DNA from: Bacteroidales bacterium
Lineage (GTDB): Bacteria; Bacteroidota; Bacteroidia; Bacteroidales; UBA932
Length of the DNA stretch: 64,000 nucleotides
Assembly: GCA_017549505.1 (NCBI GenBank)
Contig: JAFYUS010000064.1
Location: forward strand, 32,472 to 96,471
Direction of reading: 5' to 3'
A program made the position numbers and the translations under genes. The notes beneath the pieces are model-generated. The model was not told the origin of the DNA, searched no databases, and worked only from the letters and a program-made list of their open reading frames with translations. Each line of letters begins with the position of its first letter. The first letter of the stretch is position 1. Positions 17,245 through 28,008 of this stretch are shown here, one piece after another.

Positions 17245-19638
17245 TTAATAATTGCGAAGAATTACCTGGGCTAAACCGTTAAAAGTAACGATCTTCATTG
17301 AATCCTCGCCTTCAACAGGCCTTTCTACGTGCTGGAAGGCAGGGTCTCCGTTGCCCCATCCGAGGATGCTCATGCCCTCAGGTGCTGTGAATACCATTTC
17401 TTCGCACGCAGTAGGTACAAACCTTCCTTTGTCATCTACCATCCGCACATTGGCGACTGTGATGTCTCCGACAGTCTCGTATGTCCATACGGCGTCGACC
17501 GCTTTTCCTGCGGTCTCGATCTTTGTCTCCATGACCTTCTTTCCTGAACGGTAACCGATTGCCTTTATATATCCCGGCTTGTATGTGGCCTCCCATTCAA
17601 GGTGTCCGTTTACCGGCATCTTCTTGCGTGCGAGCTTCTTGCCGTTGACCACGAGCTGCACTTCGTCGCAGTTGCTGTAGACCCATACCGATACCTTTTC
17701 ACCTTCATGACCGTCAAGATTCCAGTGCGGGAGAATGTGCAGTACAGGCTCATCTGTCCACCATGACTTAAGATAGAAGGCTTCATCCTTAGGGAATCCG
17801 CAGTAGTCGAGGATACCGAATTCCGAGCTTGTAGCAGGGAATACCATAGGGTTCGGCTCACCTCTGTAATCAAATCCGGTCCAATAGAAGACACCTGCAA
17901 GATATGGTCTTTCTGCGTAGAACTTCCATCCTCTTTCGATGCAGTTGTACACGCTGTCCGGTCCATGCTTATAGCGGTTCAGGGATACCATCCTTCCGTC
18001 TCCTGCTTCCACAGCGTTGCGTCCGCGGCCCACAGGCGTCTCGAAGTAGACGCCGCGTGTGCCGCAGCCTGTCGTCTCTTCCGAGCCGAGGGCACAACGC
18101 TCAGGGTAGTCGGCACGGTGTTTCTCGACCGGGTTCTGAAGTATGTAGTTGTATCCTGCGACGTCAGCAGGCTCTATGATTGTCGGGCCGCTGCTTGATG
18201 CGACCGTCATCAGACGGGTCGGATCGAAGCGGTGGCAGTACTCACGCATCGATTCTGCGATGCGTCGTCCGAGGTCTTTCCATTCGATACCCCATTCTTC
18301 GTTTCCTGCGCTCCAGAGGATTATGCAAGGGTGATTCCTGTCGCGTCTTATCATCCTCTCCAGCAGGTCGATATGTTCCTTATTGATTCCTGTAAGTCTG
18401 TTCTCCTCTATGACTAGGAAGCCGAGCCGGTCACATGCGTCGAGCATCTCAGGGGTCATCGGGTTGTGGCTTGAACGGTAGGCGTTGCAGCCGAATTTCT
18501 TCAGCTGGAGAAGTCTCCATTCCTGGAGACCGTCAGGTATTCCGCTGCCGACTCCTGCATGATCCTGGTGGATGTTGACTCCTTTCAGCTTGACAGGCTC
18601 GCCGTTGAGGAAGAATCCGTGGTCATTGTCAAATCTGATGTGTCTTATACCGGTTGTGGTCTCGTATGTGTCAGTAAGCGCGCCATCGACAAAGACTTCC
18701 GTAACTACCTTATACAGATATGGGTCCTCGCAGCTCCAGAGATGAGGGTTTTCAACCGGAATCGATGCCTTGCTCTTGTGGCTGTCCTTGCCGGCAACCA
18801 TCGCTCCGTCTGCTTCGCAGCTTCCTGCCGCCTTACCTTCAGCATCGATAAGGGTATGCTTCAAGGTGTAGGTCTGAGGCTGCACTCCCATATTCTGTAC
18901 GGTGGTCTCTATCTGCACCGATGCATGGCTGAAGTCCTCTCCGGCGTTGCCTCTGAGGCTGTATGGCACCGCGAACTCAGAGTATACGAATGTGCCGAAA
19001 GGAGCTACATGTACCTTTGATGCCTTGTTGAACCACACATGTCTGTATATACCTGCTCCTTCATAGAACCATCCTTCTTCGAAGGTGGCATCTGCCCGTA
19101 CGCAGACCAGGTTCTCTTCCCCATAGTTGAGGTACTCCGAGATGTCATATGTCTGTGTCGCATATCCGCTCTTCTCGTGGCCGAGGTAGAAGCCGTTGAC
19201 CCAGATCTGAGCGTCGCGGAATATGCCGTCGAACTGCAGCCATATGTGCTTTCCATAATCTTCGGCAGGTACTGTGAAGACCTTTCTGTACCAGCCCACG
19301 CTGGTCTGGGGATATTCATATCCTACCTGTTTGTAACCGTGACTGTGACTGGCTTCTTCGGCAAACGGAAGGTCCACCACCCAGTCGTGAGGAAGATCGA
19401 CAGTCTTCCATGCCGAGGCGTCGAACTTCATCACATACGGTCCTTCGTTATGGATGGACGCAGCCTTGGTGAAGTAGTTGAAATATTCGGTTCCGCATCC
19501 GAAGTCCTTGGCAGGATCGGATGCATCTCCGAATGCGAACTGCCAGTTAGAATCGAAATTCTGTCGCTCGCGCATGTCCTGCCCCTGCAGGGCAGTCGCT
19601 GCGAGACTTAATAATAGGATAAACAGGTACTTTTTCAT
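17245..19638 (-). CDS. GH2 family beta-glycosidase (beta-galactosidase type), exported
   Basis: 797 residues with a signal peptide (LLSLAATALQGQ). Domain order fits GH2: N-terminal sugar-binding domain (WKTVDLPHDWVVD, GWYRKVFTVP, IWVNGFYLGHEKSGY), immunoglobulin-like domain, TIM barrel, and a C-terminal DUF4982-like region. In the barrel, SAGNEEWGIE holds the acid/base (Glu447) and LGSEETTG the likely nucleophile (Glu520); WTGFDYRGEP follows. Beta-galactosidase is the commonest activity for this subgroup, but beta-glucuronidase or beta-mannosidase cannot be excluded. It is the first gene of the minus-strand operon and diverges from the hybrid two-component regulator. Confidence 0.9.
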   Translation of the reverse strand: MKKYLFILLLSLAATALQGQDMRERQNFDSNWQFAFGDASDPAKDFGCGTEYFNYFTKAASIHNEGPYVMKFDASAWKTVDLPHDWVVDLPFAEEASHSHGYKQVGYEYPQTSVGWYRKVFTVPAEDYGKHIWLQFDGIFRDAQIWVNGFYLGHEKSGYATQTYDISEYLNYGEENLVCVRADATFEEGWFYEGAGIYRHVWFNKASKVHVAPFGTFVYSEFAVPYSLRGNAGEDFSHASVQIETTVQNMGVQPQTYTLKHTLIDAEGKAAGSCEADGAMVAGKDSHKSKASIPVENPHLWSCEDPYLYKVVTEVFVDGALTDTYETTTGIRHIRFDNDHGFFLNGEPVKLKGVNIHQDHAGVGSGIPDGLQEWRLLQLKKFGCNAYRSSHNPMTPEMLDACDRLGFLVIEENRLTGINKEHIDLLERMIRRDRNHPCIILWSAGNEEWGIEWKDLGRRIAESMREYCHRFDPTRLMTVASSSGPTIIEPADVAGYNYILQNPVEKHRADYPERCALGSEETTGCGTRGVYFETPVGRGRNAVEAGDGRMVSLNRYKHGPDSVYNCIERGWKFYAERPYLAGVFYWTGFDYRGEPNPMVFPATSSEFGILDYCGFPKDEAFYLKSWWTDEPVLHILPHWNLDGHEGEKVSVWVYSNCDEVQLVVNGKKLARKKMPVNGHLEWEATYKPGYIKAIGYRSGKKVMETKIETAGKAVDAVWTYETVGDITVANVRMVDDKGRFVPTACEEMVFTAPEGMSILGWGNGDPAFQHVERPVEGEDSMKIVTFNGLAQVILRNY

Positions 19639-19830
19639 AACGGATCATATAATCTTATCCGCTAATTTAATATATAAAGTTGAGTTATTTAAATTAAACT
19701 TGTCAAAAGAATCCCTCAGCTCAAAAATAAGACACAGTCCTGCAACAAAATGTACCATAACTATATCTTGCCGATGGACTGTCTTATCGATTTTAATCCT
19801 ATCTTTGCTTAAATGGAATATATACCGGAT

Positions 19831-22800
19831 ATGTGTAAGAAAATAGTTGCCATTCTTCTTTTGATATTTGATTTCCTGTCGCTGCATGCACAGAATGAAC
19901 TTCATCTTCGTCATATAAATACGAAAGGTTACTGTATCCGCTCCATGTACTGTGATGTGGATGGTACCATGTGGTTCGGTACCTTGTCGGGTCTGGTGAG
20001 CCTTCCTCAGCTTGAGAGCCGTTCGCCCAGAGACTATGAGCGTTCTTTCCCGGGCGTCAAGAACTTCATAATGGATATAAGCGGGGATTCGGACGGCCGT
20101 CTATGGCTGAAGACCGTCTATAATGAGATGGTTTCGTATGGGCCGAAGGATAATTTCTTTGATCCCACCCCCGAGGTGTCATTCGCTGAAAAAGGTATAA
20201 ATGTATATAGGGAGTTCTGGGCGGATGTGAATGAGAACGGCTTCTGCTGGATATGGAAGGATAACAGACTATACATCATTGATGAAAGTAAATCTACAGT
20301 GGATTCCCTGGTGCTGGCGGATAAGATCATGAAGGTCAGGGATAACGGGTCAATGCTTGCGGTCTTGACGGAGAAGGAACTTGCCATGGTATCTCTTGAG
20401 GACAAGACAATCAAGAAACATGCGGTACTTTCTCAAGAGCAGAGTCAAGGCGTATACAGGGATATTCTGGTCGATGAATTCAATGACGTATGGCTATGGA
20501 ATGCAGAAAGGATGTTCAGATATGACTATAAATCAGGTGTTTATGATGTTTTGTTTGAGACTCCTTCCGAAATTACTGATATGGTCATCGACGGACAGAG
20601 GAATCTTTGGGTCAGCACCCATGACAGAGGAATATTCGTATACAATGACCAGGGGGGCATGATACGCCGTATCCGCCATTCGTCAACGGATCCCAACAGC
20701 CTGCTTAGTGACAGGATAGAAAGATTGTATCATGAAGAAGATAGCGGGACGATATGGATCGCATATACCAAAGGTGGTTTATCTGTCTGGAATCCTGAGT
20801 ATACAGACTTCAAGCCGGTCCTGATCATAGATGAGGAAAAGGATGAGACCCTGACTGACGTATTGTCGTTTGTTCAGTCACAAGACTCCGGAATGTGGAT
20901 AGGTATTGAAGACAGGGGAGTTTATCATATAAATGGAGACAAGAGGATACAGGTGTTGGACGAAGGTTCTGCAGTTGATGTCTACCAGGATAGGGAAGGA
21001 AACCTATGGACCGGTCTTTATGTGAACGGACTTGTGAAGATACAGCCGGACGGAAAAAGGAAAGTGTATTTTGAAGGAATGTCTCCTTTTGCAATTTCTG
21101 AAGATAAGGACGGGTACATATGGGTCACCCTGTCAAGGAAAGGTGTATGGAGATTGGACCCTGCAACCGGTGCGCAGACTGAAGTGGACGGAAGCATTCT
21201 GTATGGTTGCGATATGGAATATTTCGCGGATGATGTTTATGTAGCATCTTCAGAAGGCTGTTATATGATCGATGATGACTATATTGTCAGTAAATTGTAT
21301 GAAGGATATGTTGTGGATATATGTGTCGACAGACAAGGATACATCTGGGTTGCCGGAGGTGATGTGAGTCCCGGACTGACTGTCATATCTCCGTCGGGAG
21401 AGATGATCCCGGGTATACCGGGCGCCCTTGAAAATACTCCTCTGATGGCTGTTACAGAAGATTCTGAGGGAAATATCTGGGCTGTATCGTCATCTTCCCT
21501 TTTCCTTTTGAGACATGATGCTGAAGCGGAAGGGGGACTGCACTTCGAGGAGTTCGACATCAATCCTGAAGGACTGAACACTCATTATAACTATAGAGCA
21601 CTTACCGTTGATCCGGATGGAGGCATGTGGATCGGCACTACGGATGGCTACCAGTATCTCGATACAGGACTTTTTCTCGAACGGTCAGAAGTCAATGACA
21701 GGGAGGAAAGACTTGTAATAAGTGCTGTCACCATCAACGACAAGGTCATATCACCGGGCCAGAATTTTAATGGCCGTACGATAATCGACAGCGATATCAT
21801 CTACACCAGACGGCTTGATCTGAAATACAATGAAAATAATCTCATCGTCGAATGTTCGAAGTTTGATGTTTCAGACTGGACGTCTGAGACTGACTACTAT
21901 TGTCTGAAAGGCCTTTCAGACAGATGGCTTCCGGTCAAGGATGGGACGATTGTGCTTTCGAATCTTCCGGCCGGAACCTTCAGACTGATGACATGTACAA
22001 AGACTTCTTCTGTTACCCAGCTTCTGGAGATACGGGTCATGCCTCCTTTATGGAAATCATGGTGGGCGTACCTGATATACCTGATGTCGACTTGTGCCCT
22101 TTTTATTGGAGTATGGATTCATTACAGAAACAAGAGAGCATACGATCAGAGGCTCCGTGATCTTCGGCTCCAGCAGGAACAGGAGACAAGAATGAATGAA
22201 CTGAAACTTCGTTTCTTTACGAATATAAGTCATGATCTCCGTACTCCTCTGTCTTTGATCATCGATCCGATAGCGGAAATCATGAATCTGACGGAGAGAC
22301 CTGAACATCGTTCCGTCCTCAAGATGATTCATCGCAATGCGGAACATCTGTTGTCTCTTGTAAATCAGATACTTGACTTCAGGCGTCTGGAGTTCGGCAA
22401 GGAGAAACTGATGCTTTCGTATGGAGATATCGTCTCATATGTGAACGACATATTCTCGTCGTTCCGCATAAAGGCGGAAAAGGAGGACATCAGGATGATG
22501 TTCATTCCGCTGGAAGACCGTATAGATACAATGTTCGATAGGGACAAGGTGGCGAAGATTCTCATGAATCTTTTGTCCAATGCATTCAAGTTTACCGAGT
22601 CAGGAGGATATATACATGTACAGACCGGAATCTGCGATGGCGAGGTCGTTGTTTCTGTCAAGGATTCCGGCATAGGAATCAGCGATGTAGATAAGGAACA
22701 TATCTTTGACCGTTTCTACCAGGTCCCTGACAGCAGGAAGCAGTCAGAGTTGGGAAGTGGCGTGGGACTGCATATCGTAAGGGAATATGTCCGTCTGCAG

Positions 22801-23724
22801 GGAGGTGAGATTACCGTTGTGGATAACCCTGACGGCAAGGGAACATTGTTCAGGTTTACGATCCCTTTGAAGAAACAGCAGGCAGCGGAGGTGGAAGAGA
22901 CTGTTGCCTCTGTCGAGCAGGTGAAAAAACACGAGACCACTATTCTTGTCGTGGATGACAATAAGGATATGCTGGAGTACATAAGTGATGCTCTTTCAGC
23001 AGATTATGACGTTTTGTCTGCGAGGAATGGTGCTGAAGCTCTTGAAGTGGTATCAAGTAATGATGTAGATATCATAGTAAGTGATGTCATGATGCCGGAA
23101 ATCGACGGAATAGAGCTGTGCCGACGTATAAAGAATGATATCATAAATTCCCATATACCTGTCATCCTTTTGACTGCCAAGAGTTTGAGCAACGATGAAC
23201 TGGAAGGTCTTGAGGCTGGAGCTGATGATTATATGACAAAGCCGTTCAGCATAACCATCCTCAGGCAGCGTATTCATAATATCATAGACAGGAACAGACA
23301 GCACCATCAGCGCTTTTCTACTGAAATAAATATAGAACCGTCAGAGATAACCGTGACATCCTTGGATGAGATCTTCATAGCCAAGGCGATAGCAGTAGTG
23401 GAGAAGCATATGGAGGATCCTGAATTCAGTGTAGAGGAACTCAGTGCCGAGATGGGTGTCCATCGTTCGCAGCTGTACAAGAAGCTTCTCCATATTACAG
23501 GAAAGAAGCCTTTGCAGTTCATACGTCTGCTACGTTTGAAGAGAGGCCGTCAGCTGCTGGAACAGAGTGGAATGTACGTGTCGGAAGTTGCATATAAGAC
23601 AGGTTTCAATTCGCCTAGGTTCTTCTCCAAGTATTTCAAGGAAGAATTCGGCATTACGCCGAAGGAGTTCCAGAGCCGTCTTGGTCTGGATGTGGGACTC
23701 CGCAATGACGATGATTCCGAATAA
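19831..23724 (+). CDS. Hybrid two-component system regulator (sensor kinase plus AraC-type response regulator)
   Basis: 1297 residues. A signal peptide (MCKKIVAILLLIFDFLSLHA) leads to a periplasmic sensor of two Reg_prop beta-propellers (repeats like DVDGTMWFGTLSGL) and a Y_Y_Y domain. A transmembrane helix near residue 745 follows, then HisKA (ISHDLRTPLSL, His801), HATPase (NLLSNAFKF, DSGIGIS, GSGVGLHIV), a receiver domain (ILVVDDN, SDVMMP with Asp1085, TKPFS) and a C-terminal AraC HTH. Such proteins sense a released oligosaccharide and activate the adjacent PUL. Start 19831 is preferred over ATG 19813 because a -7 element TATCTTTG at 19800-19807 would place transcription start at about 19812. 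It lies between the two enzyme arms of the locus. Confidence 0.95.
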   Translation: MCKKIVAILLLIFDFLSLHAQNELHLRHINTKGYCIRSMYCDVDGTMWFGTLSGLVSLPQLESRSPRDYERSFPGVKNFIMDISGDSDGRLWLKTVYNEMVSYGPKDNFFDPTPEVSFAEKGINVYREFWADVNENGFCWIWKDNRLYIIDESKSTVDSLVLADKIMKVRDNGSMLAVLTEKELAMVSLEDKTIKKHAVLSQEQSQGVYRDILVDEFNDVWLWNAERMFRYDYKSGVYDVLFETPSEITDMVIDGQRNLWVSTHDRGIFVYNDQGGMIRRIRHSSTDPNSLLSDRIERLYHEEDSGTIWIAYTKGGLSVWNPEYTDFKPVLIIDEEKDETLTDVLSFVQSQDSGMWIGIEDRGVYHINGDKRIQVLDEGSAVDVYQDREGNLWTGLYVNGLVKIQPDGKRKVYFEGMSPFAISEDKDGYIWVTLSRKGVWRLDPATGAQTEVDGSILYGCDMEYFADDVYVASSEGCYMIDDDYIVSKLYEGYVVDICVDRQGYIWVAGGDVSPGLTVISPSGEMIPGIPGALENTPLMAVTEDSEGNIWAVSSSSLFLLRHDAEAEGGLHFEEFDINPEGLNTHYNYRALTVDPDGGMWIGTTDGYQYLDTGLFLERSEVNDREERLVISAVTINDKVISPGQNFNGRTIIDSDIIYTRRLDLKYNENNLIVECSKFDVSDWTSETDYYCLKGLSDRWLPVKDGTIVLSNLPAGTFRLMTCTKTSSVTQLLEIRVMPPLWKSWWAYLIYLMSTCALFIGVWIHYRNKRAYDQRLRDLRLQQEQETRMNELKLRFFTNISHDLRTPLSLIIDPIAEIMNLTERPEHRSVLKMIHRNAEHLLSLVNQILDFRRLEFGKEKLMLSYGDIVSYVNDIFSSFRIKAEKEDIRMMFIPLEDRIDTMFDRDKVAKILMNLLSNAFKFTESGGYIHVQTGICDGEVVVSVKDSGIGISDVDKEHIFDRFYQVPDSRKQSELGSGVGLHIVREYVRLQGGEITVVDNPDGKGTLFRFTIPLKKQQAAEVEETVASVEQVKKHETTILVVDDNKDMLEYISDALSADYDVLSARNGAEALEVVSSNDVDIIVSDVMMPEIDGIELCRRIKNDIINSHIPVILLTAKSLSNDELEGLEAGADDYMTKPFSITILRQRIHNIIDRNRQHHQRFSTEINIEPSEITVTSLDEIFIAKAIAVVEKHMEDPEFSVEELSAEMGVHRSQLYKKLLHITGKKPLQFIRLLRLKRGRQLLEQSGMYVSEVAYKTGFNSPRFFSKYFKEEFGITPKEFQSRLGLDVGLRNDDDSE

Positions 23725-23740
23725 TAAATGTATAGATGAT

Positions 23741-25621
23741 ATGAAGAGAATTTTTGACACCCTGCTTCTGGAATGTGCAGTGATCGGAGCCATGCTGTTC
23801 ATCGGATCATGTTCGAAACCCGAACATGTCGATGTCCTGGTCGTCGGTGGTGGAGCGAGCGGCATATCTGCCGGCATACAGTCGGCGAGGATGGGAGTAC
23901 ATACGATGGTGGTTGAGGAAATCCCATGGGTCGGCGGAATGCTGACTTCAGCCGGTGTCAGCTGCATCGACGGTAATTACCGTCTGCAGAGCGGCATATT
24001 CGGCGAGTTCGCTGATTCGTTGGCGGCAAGGTACGGCGGTTGGGAGGCGCTCAAGACCGGCTGGGTAAGCAATATCAATTTCGAACCCCATGTGGGACAG
24101 GAGATTCTGAGCAATATGGCGGCCTCATGCGGGGAGTTTCTGGATCTCAGACGCGAGACAGTCATGTCGAGCGTCTCGCCGGAGGGCGAAGACGACTGGA
24201 AAGTCGTGCTTCGGGGCCCGACCGGCAGGAAGTATGTCGTCATAGCGGATGTACTCATCGACGGAACCGAGCTTGGAGATGTGGCGAAGGCATGCGGAGT
24301 GGAGTACAGGATCGGAATGGAAGCATCGTCTGATACAGGCGAATCCATAGCTCCGGCGCAGGCCAATGACATCATCCAGGACCTGACCTATGTGGCTATG
24401 CTGAAGGATTATGGTCCGGAGGCGGATATGACGATAGACAGACCGGAAGGCTATGACCCTTCGGTTTTCTACAACTGCTCGTCAGGTCCTCGGAATACCG
24501 TGATGGAAACCGGACAGGCCTTGTGGAGCCCCGATATGATGATCACCTACGGCCGGACACCTGGCGGGAAGTATATGATCAACTGGCCGATCTATGGCAA
24601 TGATTTCTATGTCAATACGATAGAGATGAACCGTCAGGAGCGCGAGGCGGCCTATGCGCAGGCGAAGAACTTTACCCTTTGCTTCCTTTACTATATCCAG
24701 ACTGAACTGGGAATGAAGAACCTCGGACTAGCCGATGATGAGTTCCCGACAGAGGATAAGCTGCCTTTCTTCCCTTACCACAGGGAGTCGAGACGTATTG
24801 TAGGAAAGGCTTTCCTGACTCTCGATGCCGCCGCGAAGCCATATGAATATCATAGTCCATACTACAGGACAGGTATAGCCGTGGGCGATTATGCCGTCGA
24901 CCATCACCATTTCCGCCACCCGCAGTGGCAGTCACTCCCGGACCTGGAATTCTATCCGATTCCATCGTTCAATGTGCCTATGGGCGTCCTGATACCGGAA
25001 CAGGATGATGTAAAGGATCTTATAGTGGCAGAAAAGTCTGTGTCTGTGTCAAATCTTATCAACGGAGCTACCCGTCTCCAGCCTGTCGTCATGCAGCTTG
25101 GTCAGGCCGCCGGTGCCTTGGCGGCGATTTCCTGCAAGGAGAACCGCAATGTTGACAGGGTGGGAGTGAGAAAGGTTCAGTCCGCACTGCTCGATGCAGG
25201 ATGCTATATCATGCCATACCTTGATCTCCCTAAGGACCACAGACATTTCAAGGCTCTCCAGAAGATAGGGGCGACCGGCATCCTCCGCGGCGAAGGCCGC
25301 AATGTCGGCTGGGCGAACCAGACATGGTTCCGAGCAGACGACCCCCTCCTCGCAGAGGAGATTTATCCGGAAGGATATTATAACGGAGTCCTTCCGTTTG
25401 ATGAGGGAACTGTCAAGGTGGGACAGTTCATCGAGGTCATAAGGAGACTTGGAGTCCCTGTCCCGGGAAATGCCTCTTCATGGTGGGAGAATGCCGGTCT
25501 TTCCGACTACGATGCTGCCCGTACGATCACCAGGCTGGAAGCAGCCGTGGTGATTGACAAGGCAATAGATCCTTTCAGGATGTTCGGGGTGGACTGGTTC
25601 GGAAACGTCATGCTTTACTGA
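23741..25621 (+). CDS. FAD-dependent oxidoreductase, lipoprotein, PUL-associated
   Basis: 626 residues with a lipoprotein signal (Cys24 in FIGSC), starting at ATG 23741, 16 bases after the regulator's stop. The N-terminus has the dinucleotide-binding fold of the FAD_oxidored family (VDVLVVGGGASGISAG), followed by VGGMLTSAGVSC and IDGTELGDVAKACG, typical of this family. A late motif MQLGQAAGALAAIS contacts FAD. These proteins recur in Bacteroidota polysaccharide loci, often annotated vaguely as xanthan lyase-like, and their reaction is not established. A lipid-anchored extracytoplasmic flavoprotein next to glycosidases suggests oxidation or redox-dependent cleavage of a sugar, but that is speculation. 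Confidence 0.82.
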   Translation: MKRIFDTLLLECAVIGAMLFIGSCSKPEHVDVLVVGGGASGISAGIQSARMGVHTMVVEEIPWVGGMLTSAGVSCIDGNYRLQSGIFGEFADSLAARYGGWEALKTGWVSNINFEPHVGQEILSNMAASCGEFLDLRRETVMSSVSPEGEDDWKVVLRGPTGRKYVVIADVLIDGTELGDVAKACGVEYRIGMEASSDTGESIAPAQANDIIQDLTYVAMLKDYGPEADMTIDRPEGYDPSVFYNCSSGPRNTVMETGQALWSPDMMITYGRTPGGKYMINWPIYGNDFYVNTIEMNRQEREAAYAQAKNFTLCFLYYIQTELGMKNLGLADDEFPTEDKLPFFPYHRESRRIVGKAFLTLDAAAKPYEYHSPYYRTGIAVGDYAVDHHHFRHPQWQSLPDLEFYPIPSFNVPMGVLIPEQDDVKDLIVAEKSVSVSNLINGATRLQPVVMQLGQAAGALAAISCKENRNVDRVGVRKVQSALLDAGCYIMPYLDLPKDHRHFKALQKIGATGILRGEGRNVGWANQTWFRADDPLLAEEIYPEGYYNGVLPFDEGTVKVGQFIEVIRRLGVPVPGNASSWWENAGLSDYDAARTITRLEAAVVIDKAIDPFRMFGVDWFGNVMLY

Positions 25622-25623
25622 TT

Positions 25624-25654
25624 TTTGATATATCGGGCAAGTTTAGTATATTTG
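25624..25654 (+). promoter_or_regulatory. Bacteroidota-type promoter for the GH3-dut unit
   Basis: A -33 TTTG (25624-25627), a 19-base spacer and a -7 TATATTTG (25647-25654) match the Bacteroidota consensus TTTG-N19-TAnnTTTG. Transcription would start near 25659, about 30 bases upstream of the GH3 start codon. Confidence 0.75.
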
Positions 25655-25688
25655 TGCGTTTTGGTAAGAAACTAAATTATATAACTAT

Positions 25689-28007
25689 ATGAAACTGAAC
25701 AGATTTATTCTTGGAGCGTGTGCAGCATTCGTTGCCGCTTCGTGCTGCAGTTCACCTGAGGTGGAGCCAGCTATCCCTTATGATGCCGCTCTTGAGGCAA
25801 AGGTAGAGAAGGTTCTCAAGGGAATGACCCTTGAAGAAAAGATCGGCCAGATGACTCAGATTTCCGTTGATGCCATCTCAAGAGGCGGTGAACTGACCCC
25901 TGCAGGTGATTCGATCATCCGTACCTACAAGGTGGGTTCGATCCTCAATGTACCTGATGGTCATGCACAGACTCCTGAACTGTACAACAAGCTTGTAGGC
26001 GAAATCAACCGTATCTCGATCGAGGAAATGGGTATCCCTACTCTCTACGGTCTCGACCACATCCACGGAACATCGTATGTTCTCGGCGGAGTACTTTTCC
26101 CTCAGGAAATCAACCTCGCTGCGTCTTTCAACCGTCAGCATGCGTACAACATGGGTATGGTTACTGCATACGAAAGCCGTGCAGCTGACGTGCCTTGGAC
26201 TTTCTCTCCTACAATGGACCTTGGAAGAAACCCTTCATGGTCAAGAATGTGGGAAAGCTTCGGCGAAGATGTATATGTGAATGCTGAAATGGCTGTGGCA
26301 GAGGTCCGTGGTATGCAGGGTGACGATCCTAACAACGTAGGCCCATACCATATTGCAGCATGTGCAAAGCATTTCATGGGTTATGGCGTACCTGTTTCAG
26401 GACAGGACCGTACACCTTCGTCAATCGCGGCTTCAGAACTTCGAGAGAAGCATTTCGAACCTTTCAAGGAGGCTATGCAGGCAGGTGCCCTCTCTATCAT
26501 GGTCAATTCCGGCAGCAATAACGGCATGCCTTTCCACTGCAATACCGAGCTCCTTACCCAGTGGGTGAAGGAAGAACTCAATTGGGACGGTATGATCGTC
26601 ACAGACTGGGCTGATATCGTGAACCTTTATACACGCGAGCGTGTCGCTTCTACTCTTAAGGAAGCTGTGAAGATCTCTATCAATGCAGGTATCGACATGT
26701 CGATGGTTCCATACAACTGTCAGTTCGCCATCGACCTTAAGGAACTTGTCGAGGAAGGTGAGGTTCCTATGTCACGTATCGACGACGCAGCGCGTCGCGT
26801 ACTCCGTCTGAAATTCCGTCTCGGTCTCTTCGACCAGCCTGATACAAAGGAGGCTGACTATCCTGATTTCGGAAGCGAGAAGCATGTCCGTATGGCATAT
26901 GAGGCTGCTGTAGAATCACAGGTTCTCCTCAAGAACAACGGCATCCTTCCTTTGAAGAAGGATCTCCGCATTCTCCTTACAGGTCCTAATGCAAACTCGA
27001 TCAGAACCCTTAATGGTGGATGGTCATATACATGGCAGGGTAACGCCGCTTCATGGCCACACTTTACTGACAAGTACAACACCATCTATGAAGCTCTTGC
27101 ACAGAAATTCCCGAATCTCAAATATGTTCCTGGCGTAGAGTATGACCTCATGGGAACAAACTGGACTTTCGATGAGCAGACAAGCGTGAAGGAAGCAGTG
27201 AAAGCTGCACGTCAGTCTGATGTGATCATCGCATGTATCGGTGAAAATACATATTGTGAGACTCCTGGTAACGATGTGGATATGAACCTTTCTGCAAATC
27301 AGAAGGAGCTCGTGAAGGCTCTTGCTGCAACAGGTCGTCCTATCATCCTCATCCTCAACGAGGGCCGTCCACGTATCATCAATGACATCGAGCCTCTTGC
27401 AACAGCTGTCGTTGATGTACTTCTTCCTGGTAACTATGGTGGTGATGCTCTTGCAGCTCTTATCAGCGGTGAGGAGAACTTCAGCGGTAAGCTTCCTTTC
27501 ACATATCCTAAGTACATCAGCAAGCATACTACATACGACTACAAGCCGGCCGAGCAGCAGGGAACAATGTCAGGTGCATACAACTACAGTGCTGATGTAG
27601 ACAGCCAGTGGCCTTTCGGACACGGACTCAGCTACACTGCATACAAGTATTCGAACATGACAGTATCTGCTACCGAGTTCGGAGTTGATGACGTTCTCAA
27701 GGTAACAGTTGACGTAACCAACGTAGGTGCAAGAGAGGGTAAGGAGAGCGTGCTTCTCTTCTCATCTGACCTCTACGCAAGCCAGACTCCAGACGTGCGT
27801 CGTCTCCGTGCTTTCGATAAGGTAAGCATCGAGCCTGGTCAGACAGTGACTGTAGAGTTTGAGGTAGCTGCCAAGGATCTTGCCTTTGCAGACTACTATG
27901 GCAAGTGGAGACTCGAGGAAGGTGACTTCATCCTTTCGGTAGGTGATCTCAGCCAGAAGGTGACATGTACAGAGACAGTTCTCTTCGATCAGCCGAACAT
28001 TGACTAG
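25689..28007 (+). CDS. GH3 family beta-glycosidase lipoprotein
   Basis: 772 residues with a lipoprotein signal (Cys19 in AASCC). Domains follow the GH3 layout: (beta/alpha)8 barrel ([48 protein letters not shown], and IVTDWADI with nucleophile Asp306), alpha/beta sandwich ([28 protein letters not shown]), then a fibronectin-like C-terminal domain ([20 protein letters not shown]). The best match in form is beta-glucosidase, but beta-xylosidase or N-acetylglucosaminidase activity is possible within GH3. It has its own promoter and runs directly into dut, which starts 1 base after its stop. Confidence 0.92.
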   Translation: MKLNRFILGACAAFVAASCCSSPEVEPAIPYDAALEAKVEKVLKGMTLEEKIGQMTQISVDAISRGGELTPAGDSIIRTYKVGSILNVPDGHAQTPELYNKLVGEINRISIEEMGIPTLYGLDHIHGTSYVLGGVLFPQEINLAASFNRQHAYNMGMVTAYESRAADVPWTFSPTMDLGRNPSWSRMWESFGEDVYVNAEMAVAEVRGMQGDDPNNVGPYHIAACAKHFMGYGVPVSGQDRTPSSIAASELREKHFEPFKEAMQAGALSIMVNSGSNNGMPFHCNTELLTQWVKEELNWDGMIVTDWADIVNLYTRERVASTLKEAVKISINAGIDMSMVPYNCQFAIDLKELVEEGEVPMSRIDDAARRVLRLKFRLGLFDQPDTKEADYPDFGSEKHVRMAYEAAVESQVLLKNNGILPLKKDLRILLTGPNANSIRTLNGGWSYTWQGNAASWPHFTDKYNTIYEALAQKFPNLKYVPGVEYDLMGTNWTFDEQTSVKEAVKAARQSDVIIACIGENTYCETPGNDVDMNLSANQKELVKALAATGRPIILILNEGRPRIINDIEPLATAVVDVLLPGNYGGDALAALISGEENFSGKLPFTYPKYISKHTTYDYKPAEQQGTMSGAYNYSADVDSQWPFGHGLSYTAYKYSNMTVSATEFGVDDVLKVTVDVTNVGAREGKESVLLFSSDLYASQTPDVRRLRAFDKVSIEPGQTVTVEFEVAAKDLAFADYYGKWRLEEGDFILSVGDLSQKVTCTETVLFDQPNID

Positions 28008-28008
28008 C

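Noticed and set aside
23567-23740. Extended N-terminus of the FAD oxidoreductase overlapping the regulator gene
   Set aside because: The lipoprotein signal begins at ATG 23741, just after the regulator's stop; the upstream frame is the shadow of the AraC domain.
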